In this document: piece by piece, positions 41,682 through 53,000 of the stretch | Numbering within the stretch: the first letter of the stretch is position 1 | How the letters are laid out: each line of letters begins with the position of its first letter | Assembly (NCBI RefSeq): GCF_014805625.2 | Contig: NW_023998416.1 | Location: 34,011,173 to 34,075,172, forward strand | Reading direction: 5' to 3' | DNA: 64,000 bases | Source: Glossina fuscipes | Lineage: Eukaryota; Arthropoda; Insecta; Diptera; Glossinidae | The notes under the pieces: generated by a model | What the model saw: only the letters and a program-made list of their open reading frames with translations | The model's database searches: none | Told to the model about the DNA's origin: nothing | Program-made: the position numbers and the translations under genes

Positions 41682-42828
41682 ATGGTAATTATTCTAAAAA
41701 CATAGTCGTTTAATTTTTTGATTTGCTTGCAATTGCGTGAAAATAAAACGTTTATGTTTAATAAGAAATTTAAAGTAGTTAAATTTTTTGTTTATGTCGA
41801 CTTGGCGATCATAACCTACAAAATAATAAGCCACGATTATTCTCGCATTTCAGAGACCGTTAATGCTTCAGGGACATGAACGTTCCATAACTCGGATTAA
41901 ATACAATCGCGAAGGAGATTTGCTTTTTTCCTGTTCCAAGGATCAAAAGCCTAACGTTTGGTATTCTTTAAACGGCGAGCGTCTGGGCACTTATGATGGA
42001 CATCAAGGAGTTGTGTGGTGTCTTGACGTAGATTGGACGACCACAAAGTTGATAACTGGCTCTGGTGACATGACTACCAAAGTATGGGATGTAGAACATG
42101 GTACAGTTATTGCGTCTATTCCTTCGAAGTCATCAGTGCGAACTTGCAATTTTAGTTATTCGGGCAATCAAGCTGCTTACTCCACCGATAAAGCTATGGG
42201 ACAAAATTCTGAATTGTTCCTCATTGATGTACGAACAGTGGACGCAACCACGGCTGATCAAAGTCCAATCTTACGTCTCCCTATGTTGCAATCCAAAATT
42301 ACCTCAATGTTATGGGGTCCTTTGGATGAAACAATCATAACTGGGCACGATAACGGTCAACTGTCCATTTGGGATGTTCGCAAAGGACGTGAAGTAAATT
42401 CCGTTAATGATCATACGGCTGGCATAAATGACATGCAAATGTACAAAGACGGAACGATGTTTGTAACTGCATCTAAAGACACGTCGGCTAAATTATTCGA
42501 CTCTGAGACGTTAATGTGTTTGAAAACTTATAAAACCGAGCGGCCGGTAAACTCCGCCGCGATTAGTCCCATATTGGACCACGTAGTACTGGGCGGTGGT
42601 CAAGACGCAATGGAAGTTACAACCACTTCCACTAAAGCCGGTAAATTTGATTCCCGTTTCTTCCATTTAATTTACGAGGAGGAGTTTGCTCGTCTTAAAG
42701 GCCATTTTGGACCAATAAACAGTTTGGCTTTTCATCCAGACGGTAAAAGTTTTGCTTCAGGCGGAGAAGATGGTTTTGTGCGGGTGAATACATTCGATAG
42801 TACATACTTTGAACCGATATTCGAGTAA
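41682..42828 (+). CDS. eIF3i: Translation initiation factor eIF3 subunit I (WD40)
   Basis: Seven-bladed WD40 subunit of eIF3, which scaffolds 43S preinitiation complex assembly on the small ribosomal subunit; called Trip1 in Drosophila. Coding exons 41682-41684 (ATG only) and 41854-42828. The splice gives [14 protein letters not shown], the family's N-terminus, and 325 residues, the usual length. WD signatures include [23 protein letters not shown] and [16 protein letters not shown] repeats, ending [13 protein letters not shown]. Starting at the internal ATG at 41863 would lose the conserved RPL, so the upstream ATG is preferred. Divergent from Scox, convergent with the DAZAP2-like gene 257 bp away. 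Confidence 0.96.
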
Positions 42829-43085
42829 TTCGCCAGAAAACTTTTCTTGTGTTTCCACGTGCTATTAAATTTTTATTTCACATTTTACATGAAAAGGATA
42901 GTTCTATAGCCTTAATTTTCGAAAGGAAATGTATGTCAGAAAAATGAATTACAAAATATATGCAAGAACAAGAAGAAAAATGAGATATTTTTAATTCTCT
43001 TCTATTTAGCTTATTCTTATTCCGTTTGTATATCTCAGTAATAGTTATATTGTCTTCAAAAGGAAAAACGCCACGTTTCGTTTGT

Positions 43086-43683
43086 TTAGAAAAAGGATCC
43101 TTTTTGTTTTTTGACCAATACAGGTTGACCTTTCATGGCAGCCAATTGGGCTGCAGATGGTGCACATCCTGGGGGAGGCGGAGGAATACTAATAGCACCA
43201 TTAGGTGCTGTGCGCAATTTAGCCCCTTTGGCCAATAGTAAAACATTTCTATTTTTATCCTGGGCATTCGAAGGAGAAGGCTGCGTGGGCTGCGTGCAAG
43301 CTGATTGAAAACTAGTAGACATTGGGTTGTAATGCCTTTGCTGTTGTTGTACATGAACTTGATATGGATTGACATAGCCATAAGATGTTCCGGGCGCCAA
43401 TGGAACTCCTTGGCCTGCGTAATATGGAGAAGGTAAGTTTGTTAATGGCGTTGACATCTTTAAACTTTCCTCATAAGAGGGCGGCGGAGCCCTCTAAAAA
43501 CACAAAAATATATTAGTCATAAACCAACACTTTGATGAAATTGTATTACTTGCGAGAAATCATTGCTGCTGAAAAGCGCTGGAGGAGCGGAAGGATAGAC
43601 ACGCTGATTTTCTAAAATATTAAATTAATTAAAGCTGAGACACTAAGGTAATGTAATTCACCTGGAGCCGGATGCTTGGACAT
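43086..43683 (-). CDS. DAZAP2-like proline-rich protein
   Basis: Small Pro/Tyr/Gln-rich adaptor resembling vertebrate DAZAP2, a WW- and SH3-domain binding protein of nucleus and cytoplasm. Minus-strand exons 43683-43662, 43611-43550 and 43493-43086 join in phases 1 and 0 to 163 residues (human about 168). The N-terminus MSKHPAP, then YPSAPPALF and a PPPSYEES motif (a PPxY ligand for WW domains). The C-terminal block IPPPPPGCAPSAAQLAAMKG with VLVKKQKGSFF matches DAZAP2. The protein stops right after this and lacks the vertebrate glycine-rich, tryptophan-ending tail. In-frame ATG at 43457 is internal; the upstream exons make a much better family match. Confidence 0.85.
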
Positions 43684-43970
43684 CTTTATTTGTAGAATAC
43701 TTCAGCGTTCAATACCTTGTCTGATTTTTTCTTTTTTTGACATATGTTTAAATGCTTATCGTTGCTTATCGTTATCGACATTTGCTTTTGTCTTAACTCA
43801 ATGGGATGAGAAAGAGAGAGCAATAGTTCCATACGCATGCACATAGCCAGGGAAATAAAAGAGCCAAATGAAATTCGAGAGTATGTTTATGTACTAAATA
43901 TTTATTATTTTATTTGAAATTTCCATCTTAACTCAACATCTAAAAAAAAAGGTTTGAAGGGAAAAAAAAA

Positions 43971-45020
43971 TTATGCTGCCTCAATTTCATCCAAAAACTT
44001 TCGGCATTTGCCCTTTAGCAACTTTACGGCTTCAATGAAGATAACATCTGGCTTTAGAGCTCCTAATGATTCAACAGTAAATATGTAATGGTCCCGTATA
44101 CGTGCCATTTCTACAGCATCTGCAAGTTGTGGATATCTATAAACATTGCGGCTGCATGTATCGTACCGGGCGTTCTTCACATAAGCTCGATCGTTCTCAT
44201 CAAGTCCAATAACACCAGGTGAAAAACATTTCTGCAACAAAAAGGCGTCTTTACCAACAATGTCTTTTTTTAGCTTCACTTCCGGTAAAAGCCTGTAAAA
44301 AGCAGTGGCTACGGGTGAAAATTTGGCATGGTCTTTCCCAATACCTTTAACGGCCGCCAACCGTATATCTAATTCATGACCTGGACGCATTTGAGTAATC
44401 AATATGTCATCGTCTATAGGACCCACATCAGACTCACTGTAGATTTGCGCTTGTTTCCCTTTAGGCAACCATTTTATTTGCCCTGAATAAATTTTGTGAT
44501 TCTTATAAATAGAATCAAAATTTGAAGATTCCTTAACATCTTTACGACGCGAGCATTTAACCTTTAACTCGAAATCTAAAGTGTCTTGTTCCGTGCCTTG
44601 ATCATTCTCATCTCCTCGATATTCAAAAAGTCGTGGGTCTGCTTTAAGTGGTATTAAACCTAAACGATGAGCTAAGACTTCATCTTGTATTATGGACGTA
44701 TTGTTGTGAATGTAAACCTTCTCGATAGCCATACTTGGCACTTCGCTCAGCATCAGCCGTCGAAAAGCATTAGCAATGCCCGGATGAACGCCAACCATAT
44801 CAAACTCCAATTCATTTCCTTGATATCTGGAAACAGTGAAAAAACTAATAAAAATTATAAAGTTACGAATATGGAATACTTACCGCACAACAATGATTTT
44901 AAACTTTCTTTTAAAGCTTTCTATGTCAAAGGGATCGTCAGCTAAACCGTAATCATGAGGATCCTGTTTCAGTTTATGCTCGTCCATATATAATTTTGGT
45001 CTCTCATCAGAAGTTTGCAT
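43971..45020 (-). CDS. Polr1C: DNA-directed RNA polymerases I and III subunit RPAC1
   Basis: The alpha-like 40 kDa subunit shared by RNA polymerases I and III, needed for rRNA, 5S and tRNA synthesis; it dimerises with RPAC2. Two exons on the minus strand, 45020-44884 and 44826-43971, joined with a split arginine codon, give 330 residues. ELEFDMVGVHPGIANAFRR, LSEVPSMAIEKV and HRLGLIPLKADPRLFEYRG are hallmark RPAC1/RPB3 motifs; GIGKDHAKFSPVATAFYRL and RDHYIFTVES follow, ending CRKFLDEIEAA. The frame is open upstream to 45179, but ATG 45020 gives an N-terminus of family length. Divergent from ATRIP. Confidence 0.95.
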
Positions 45021-45653
45021 TTTTAAAGATATTTTCAAAGATTTCGTATTTTCGTAAGACAATTTTATCACTAGTGACATGCACGTGCGAACGATTCTTA
45101 TCCAAAAAAAACCACATAAACATTTATTATGGTTTAGCAATGCCGTCAAACTTAATGCAGAGACGTTTACAAATTTCAAAGTGAGCCAAAGTCGAATGTC
45201 GATTACAACAGGTCCTAATTTAATATATAAGTGACATAATTATTATTATGCAATAACAAATTGCAAATTGCAAAGCAAGCAGACATATTAAAAACTGAAA
45301 AGTAAGTATGTGAGGTTTGTAGTTGATTTTATGCGGCAAATAAAAAATTTGTATTTCTTATTTTTCTAAAGCAATAGAATAAGAAGTTTAACAAAATTTG
45401 CTCGTAGTTCTTTTAATTATTATTCTATCTCAAAATAGATATATTCCGCGAAAAAAAGGAATGTAAAAGAAACTTGTGTTGACACCCTGCTTTTGTATAG
45501 AGCGACGAATCATCTGTGATTGACTCGGTGAACGTTTAAAAAGAAGAACAAGAATAAAAAATAAAGAAAATATATATAATCTTTTCAATTATTTATGAAG
45601 GCATAAATTTGTTAATTTATGACTTGTGCGGATAGCTAGTTAAGGGAAGAATT
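45021..45653. promoter_or_regulatory. Divergent promoter region between RPAC1 and ATRIP
   Basis: 633 bp between start codons, AT-rich towards the ATRIP side. No canonical core motif recognised. The short frames here are continuations of the RPAC1 first exon or noise. Promoter role inferred from layout. Confidence 0.4.
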
Positions 45654-47685
45654 ATGGCCAAACGCATTCAACCTATGAAAGAGTTCGGCCGCTCAATAAA
45701 GAAGCCGAAGTTAGACATAAGTATTAGCAGAAATCGTCCGGCGGCTGTTGTTAAATGCAGTCCGAAAAAGTCTGCTTTTTGGGATGATGACGATGACGAC
45801 GTCATTCTTATGGCCACTCAAGAGGCTGAAGCTGCGGTAGCTGAAGAAAAGTCGGAAGTAGAGATTAATGTGCCGGAAACTGAAATCATTTTTACCGGGT
45901 TTTCAAAGGAGGCGTCTACAAGTACCCAAAAAACATTACCAAAGACGGACTTGCTCACTGAATTATTTCAAGACGATGACGATAAATTGTTGGATATGGT
46001 GGCTAAAACGAATGATGAGACATTTAAAAAGCCTGTAGCCTCACTATTGCGGCCATATCAATCGGAAGGAACGCAAGTAAATGCGAAAAATCAAGCAGTG
46101 ACACCAAAACAAAGTGAAAATTTGACCGAGTTTGTATTATCTCAAAGCACCCTCCCGTTATCTTCTTTACCGGCTTCGCAGAGTATGGCTCGTCGTCAAT
46201 TGGCTTCAGAAAGACAAATGAAGTTTTTAACGGAGAAGGTCGAATCCCTGAAAAAGGAAAATTCCAGATTAGCTAAAGATCTCACAGAGAACAAAGCAAA
46301 ATTGGAATGCCAGGATGGTGAAGCTTCTTTGCTACGAGACGAACTGCGACATTTGAAACAACAAATGCAAAATTTAAAAATGGAAAAAATTGTCAGTGTA
46401 GAGGCGGCCAAAAGTGAATGTCAAACTAAGATAAACCAGTTGTCTAAAAGAGTCGAGCTAAAAGAAACGGAATTACGTTTGAAAGAAGTGGAATGTTCGA
46501 AAATCAAGATCAAATTTGCTGGTGAAACCCAAAAATTACAGCAAGACGTTCGCTCTCTTCCCTCTACATCTAAAACGATACCTAATAAGCGAGAACTCCG
46601 ACAATTCAAAATGCGAAATTTTCAAGTACTTGTAAAAGAAACATTTTCAATGAGAGATTGCTTAACGCCTGGATTCTACGAACCCGCCTTAGAGAAGGGT
46701 ACTTGGAAAAAACAGCGTACTCTCTTTCAACTGGAATTAGAAAACATTCAAACTCTAACTGCTCAATTGCAACTGTTGGATGCCGACAATCTTCCTGAGT
46801 ATTTTGTCCCGAAATGCATAGATTCCGTTTGTAAGGTGCTGCCGGAATTTTGGTCTTACTGCCATAGTTTGGAGTTCCCCAAGAATTGTCTCATTTATCC
46901 CTATCATGATTACACCTTAAAATCTTCAGAACGCATTCAACTAGAAAATAGGGATAGTAAAAATTTATTAAGACCCCTCGAATACTATGAAAACGAAAAA
47001 GCATTAAGTTTAAGACGTTATCTAGCCGCTTTGGCAGTTATTTGCAAATTTGTTCCTGCCTTATCACTGGCTCTGATTAAATGCAAGCGTGGCGAGTATT
47101 ATCTGCTGCAAATAACGGTGGAGGCGGTGGCCAAGTTGGGGTTTTCTCGTGAAATTTGTGAACATTTTGGAGTAATCGAGGCTTTAGCCCAGTTAGTTAA
47201 TAGCATATTGATACATATACCGAGCGATTTTGAAGATAATTACGTAGAATTAATAATATGTTTAATGAAGCACATAGTATTTACCCGACCTAGTCCATGG
47301 ATTTTTCGCGAAATCTCGTCGGGCTTATCACAATGTGCTCACCATTTACCCCAAGCGTTGAATTTCTTATGCACTAATAGTGCGGAATCGGCTTTTGCAG
47401 CTGATCGAGTAAGATCGACATATCGCTTTACAAATGATTCTTGTCTGATACAGGTAAACTAAAGAATTTTAAGTCTTGAATTGCTCACTTTTATTTGAGG
47501 AACTCTTTGTCATGTTTTAGGTTTATTGTGGACTTTTGGAAATAGCTTTCCCTTTATGTTCTCCTTTGCCTAAGGAACATTTTATGTTACTATCGGAAAT
47601 TTGTTTAAGACATGTCCGATTTGTATATCGTTGTTTCATACAACCGCCAAATTTCATTCACAGACTTTTACCCGTCTATGATGAC

Positions 47686-47727
<42 letters not shown>

Positions 47728-48580
47728 ATTGGCAAAAATCAAGAGATTCCAAATACATCTGGACGAATGGCAGTGGAATTTGAAAGTTCTGAAAATAATA
47801 CTACGCCACAACCATCGACTCTCAATAATTTCCGTATAGAAATTCCATCGACCAGTAGTAGTAGCAATGGAAATGGCCAACAGACAAATAAACAGAAATC
47901 GAAGAACACATGCGAATGCTATACAAAGTTATGCTTGAGCGTGGTCACTTTGTACTATCAATTGCTTAGACAATGGCAACTGCATCAGAAGGAATATTGT
48001 AAGTTTAAGTTACTTGTACTTTAGAAACCCTTCGTTCGTATTTTCACATAAAGCATTTCTAAAATTTTGTGTAGTAACCCCTCAGATAGCCGAGATTTCC
48101 ATCATCGTTACTCAGCTTTTACATTTGATATTCTGCGATAACTACCTAACGTGTTTATTCCGCGAATCTGAGGAAACCACTAAACATCAATTGCACTTGA
48201 TTTGTCAATGGCTGACGACAAATTCCAAAATTTTGGAACTTACTGACATTAGTTGTATGTAAAATTTTTTTCTTTTTTCTAAGATCGATAATAATAATAA
48301 TTTTAATGTAGTGAAATTTTTGGAAAAACTACGGACTTCACATATCATGCCCACGGATATAACAATTGAAACGAATATCGCGAACATAGCCCTTGACTTG
48401 TCGGAATGGCAGAAATTCTCTAACGATGATGTTAGTCGTTTAAAAATCGCCAACACAGAACAAGAAGCCGCAGAGCATGCGAAGAAATTGAAATTAATTG
48501 AAAGAGCAGCGGATGAAGAGACTTACTTTGTTAGCCTGAAAGGTTATGCCTTCGATTTTGATCGAAATAAATGGTATTAA
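45654..48580 (+). CDS. mus304: ATRIP, ATR-interacting checkpoint protein
   Basis: Obligate partner of the ATR kinase (Drosophila mus304) that brings it to RPA-coated single-stranded DNA. Exons 45654-47453, 47521-47998, 48075-48254 and 48312-48580; phases 0, 1, 1 agree, giving 908 residues. The N-terminus has an acidic recruitment motif, FWDDDDDDVILMATQEAE (about 41-60), like the RPA70-binding element of ATRIP; a second acidic patch, FQDDDDKLLDMVA, follows. A long coiled coil spans about 180-305 (QMKFLTEKVESLKKEN and so on). The rest is helical, interrupted at 654-669 by 16 aspartates from a GAT repeat (47680-47727), and ends KGYAFDFDRNKWY. ATRIP sequences diverge fast, so identity rests on the combination of CRD, coiled coil and length. 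Confidence 0.87.
47680..47727 (+). repeat. (GAT)n trinucleotide repeat coding 16 aspartates
   Basis: In-frame GAT/GAC run inside ATRIP exon 2. All units but one are GAT, which points to recent slippage. Confidence 0.95.
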
Positions 48581-50066
48581 ACTAGATATCATCACACTCT
48601 CGCTTAACAAGCAATTAAATCAAATAGCAAACTTAGGTGCCTGAAAATGCGTAACTAATGTAATTCACTTTTTGGAATTGCCCGCAAAATGGAATTTGTT
48701 ATTACTACTAACTATTCTAGTATTTACGGCAAGCATTGTTTTTTCATCATTTTTTATGCATTGGTGGATTGTTAGTGTACCAGGCTTATGCAAACTGCGA
48801 TCCTCTTTCAGCGAAATTAATAGAGGCAAGTTTGTTTTGCTAAAGTCCAACGAGTTCACAGTAAACATTTCATAATGCGTTCGTGTAGCAAGACGATCAA
48901 ATCTTCCCAATTTATGTAATACAAACGGTCGGAAATTTACCCGGCTAGCTTTTAAAAATGCTAACATACAAATGGCCTTTATTGCTCCTTTTCAATTTCC
49001 TATAGCGTAATACACAGTATAAAACGAAATTGCAAATAATGTAAAGAAAGTAAGTAAGTAAATAACTTTTAAATTTAAAAACAACGGTTAGAGACTGATC
49101 GTGTTTGACTAGAATACGCTGAAAAAATGGAAAGTAACTTTAAAACGATAAAGCTTAGGAACGTAGCCAAACATTTAATCTAATTTAATTTTACGACCAT
49201 TAAAATTAAAAGCAAACAAAGGCGTTCGTGAAAAGTGGAGATATTATTAGTACCTGAGAGTAAACGAAAATTTCAAATATGCAATTTTTATATGCTCTGA
49301 ACGAACAGACACGGTGCCTAATTATTATTTTCCTAATAATATGCATTTAGTTTTTAGTGTTTCTTCCAGTATTTTTATGTGTGTAAAAAGTACAAAAGTA
49401 TTTAAGACCATAAATATGAGCTTTTAATGCTTCTTTTATTATTATTAAGATTTCTAGAAAAACGTATACAAAATGTTTAAATAAATATTATTATCGTTAA
49501 CATTTCATTTCATTATTTTCTCTCGATAATAAATCTGATGTGTATGAACCTCTGCAGAGATATTCTCTCTACAAAGCTTACAAAGACATGGGGTTAGGCT
49601 CTAAATAAATTTACTGATATATTTCTTGTACGATGTGCAAGATTCCCTTTATTTTTTTTTTTAAGTTAAAATTAAAACTTTCTAAGGATTTTGATTTATT
49701 TTTCTATATATGGTCCACTAAGAAACTACGAGTACATAAATTGCAAATTTGTAGTGCTACGCTGATAATACATTGTACGCTTACTTTTTTTTTTTTCGTT
49801 TATATATCTAAAGCAAAATGTGTAAGTACAAATTCTTTAATAAAATATCATATAGAAATTATTAAGAAACATGCCTAATTTTAATGAAAAATTACTTAAA
49901 GTAATCCGAAACGCTACAAGTATTAATGGTAAATAGTTTAAATAACATCCCGTTGAACAGACATAAAATAAATTTGAGGAAAAATGATGCAAAGATTAGT
50001 TTTCTTTTTTTTTAACATGAAAAGTCAGTAAAGAATTGAATCAAAATTGTCGTGAAACAAATAAAT
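48581..50066. other. Convergent 3' region between ATRIP and the DOCK gene
   Basis: AT-rich 1.5 kb holding the 3' UTRs of both genes. Several AATAAA-like signals and poly-T runs. The small frames on either strand have no recognisable product. Confidence 0.6.
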
Positions 50067-53000
50067 TTACCATTTCAAAGGAGTGCCACGATTATTATTA
50101 GCATTAGCTCTGTAAGAATATTTTAATTAGCAAAAGTTTAACGCTATCTTGAATTTTTGCAAATGGAACTCACTTGACAACGCCCAGTGCCTGAGTAGCT
50201 GTTAGCGTTATCAATGGCGTTAGACGTTCTACGAAACGTTCATTGTTACGTTCTAGCTCTCGTTGATAATCTTTTTGATCGGATAAGATTAAATTGCGAT
50301 TCTTCTTCAAGGCGTCGGTGCAACGTTTCGAAAATTCCTTGAAACACAAACGTAACTTATTTTGATGCTTAGTGGGTATGCTGACGCCGTCGGAAAGATT
50401 TGACAAAAACACGGTCGCCATTTCCATTGGCCCCTGATTTACCGTCGTTCCAATGCAGCCTTGCAAAACCATTTGCAGTATTTTGGGATCGGCCGGCTCT
50501 TGATTGGTCGCAGCAGCCAATTCTAAAGTTTTCTTTTGTATATCTTCAATGGCTACCTCAATCGGTTCCAATATAATTATTTGACGACTAATAACTTGTA
50601 TACGTGTCTTGACGTAAGGGAAATGATTCGCCGTTGTTAAAATGGTTTTACGTTTACATTGCTCGTGCAACTCGCCGTGTGCTTTACCAGATTTCGTGAA
50701 AGGTGTGGCATAAATGAAACGCTCTAAATAAAATCAATCATTATAATCAGATCAAATAAAACACATCCAACTTACTTATATTGAAATTGCGTTCAAAATA
50801 CGTTTCGCGATGTCTGAGTTCGTAATTTTCGAAATAGGGTTCCACATAAGTTATTTGAATGTACGCCTTATCTGGGTCCAAACCATTTACATCCACCATA
50901 TTGGAATCTTTAATAATGTGAACTGAATCTGGACCAAAACGATCAGCATAGAAATTCTATCAAATTTCAAATAAATGATGAGCCTTCATATACTCATTCT
51001 CAATGCAAAAACATACCTGTAGACGACTAAATATCTCCGGTAGTTTAGTTAACGTAGGCTCCTTATAGATGAATTCTTGCTGATCTAAGTCGCCGAATTT
51101 CGAACCATAAAAACCGACCCGAAAGTAGGTACCAAAAACCCGTTTACCTTGCAGCTGCGCTATACGATTGAAAGCTTCTTGCAGTTTACCATGAATTTTA
51201 GCTAATTTCTGAAAATCTCTATTGGCTTCGCATGTCGGTGTTAAGATTTTATAAACCTCATTCATTGCTTCATACATGCCAGCAATCTGAAATGAGTTGG
51301 CCGCTTCTTCTAGCAAAGCCTTTAATCCCGACTCAGTAAAATGATTACCCAAACAAATGCCATCTTCTCCGGGACTAAGAACGTCGTCAGAAACCGCTGA
51401 TTCCAACAAAGCATTAGGTGTGACCTTTTGAAAACTTACCGCTCCCACTGGCAGGTGAGGTTGTGACTCCAGCATACTAAGGTATTCGGCTACCAAGGCA
51501 GCTGAATGCACGAAACACATGGCGGCCTCCGTGTGATTAGAACGTTCGCGATGTTTTTTGGCCATATTTTCAAGCCAAGTCAGCCGTAGATCAGGATTGT
51601 TTTGGTAACCTTTGGCTATGCGATGCATGAGATCAAGTAACATTTCGGGATCTTCTTGATATTCTTTCATTTTCACAGTATCTGACAGAATCATGTGCAA
51701 ATTGAATAATAAATCTTGCACTTGTTCCGGAAATGACGTGTCTTGCAAATCGGTATCAGATTCAGCGTAAACTAATATTGTCTTTAGAGCTCGCCGTAAA
51801 CTTTGCTCGCTAAATACTGAGCTAGTGCCAACCAATGAAGATAACGACATTGTTACTTGCATCTTAACCCGGGCGAAATTCTGAAAAAAAAATGAATCAA
51901 AACTATAACGAATTGTGCAATTGGTACAGAGGTCGGTTTAGTCCTAAGTAAATCTTACAAAAGTCCCGTGCATTCTGACAGAAATCAACTTACATTGCCG
52001 ATTTCGAAATTTTGCCTCATCAATAGATATAAGGATGCGGCTGCTTGTGACCTAATGTTCGGCAGCTGGGAACCGCAATGCTTCAATAGTAGCAAACATA
52101 AATCAGCACAAATATCGTTTTCCTCATCGAAAAGTAAATTCGGGAATTTAAAAATTAAAGCCCTTTGCGAGGCGAAAAGGTTCTTTAACGCCAAAGTGCT
52201 TTGATGGCGGGATAATGCATGCAACAGCACTTTTAGAACGGTGCCTAATAAGTTATGATGTATTTCCGAATTAGTGGCCACCTGCACTATTATTTCCAAG
52301 CAATCCAAAGTAATTAAAGTACACTCGGTTGCCAAGGATCCCTCGATGTAGTAGTTCAGTTCGAGTTCAGGATCTTGTTTCGTAATGGTATCATAAAATT
52401 GAGCTCGATAAGGCATTTGGTCTTTCCGCCAGCGGAATTTCTCCGTGGAATTACGATCTTTACGCCGATTAATTAAATCATACCGTGCTGAGTTAGTACC
52501 ACGTATGCATTCCTCAAGCTTTTCTTTGAGATCTGTAGGCTTGCGGAAACTCTGCGTATTGCGTTTTAAGACGGGCAAGCGTTTTTGACCTTTGTATTCG
52601 AAACAAGGTATGCAAGTGTTTAAAACTTGCAGCATTTGATGAACGCGATGCGGCGAAAGCCCTAAAAGCCAGCGATACAAAATAGTCTTCTCCAAATTTT
52701 TTAAAATCCATACACAGCAAGCGAGCAAGTGGCGAGTATTTTCACTGCTTAGAGGTGATTTATTTTTTACTTGATCTGACATGTAAGCATAAGGACGTGA
52801 ACCGGAAATGGCGTAAGCTATTTCAGGGCTAATAGTGGTGGTCGCTACAGTCGAATGCGGTCCCTGGTAGTCGTCGAGTAGACCAACGCTGTGAAGCCGA
52901 TCATTGCTATCGGTCAAATACTGATGCAATTGCGGTATAGCATCCATAACTATGCTGAGCAGGGGTAAATAGAGTGAGGCGACGCGAGCTCTCGATTCAC

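Noticed and set aside
47668..47880. Minus-strand frame with poly-isoleucine
   Set aside because: Reverse shadow of the GAT repeat in ATRIP.
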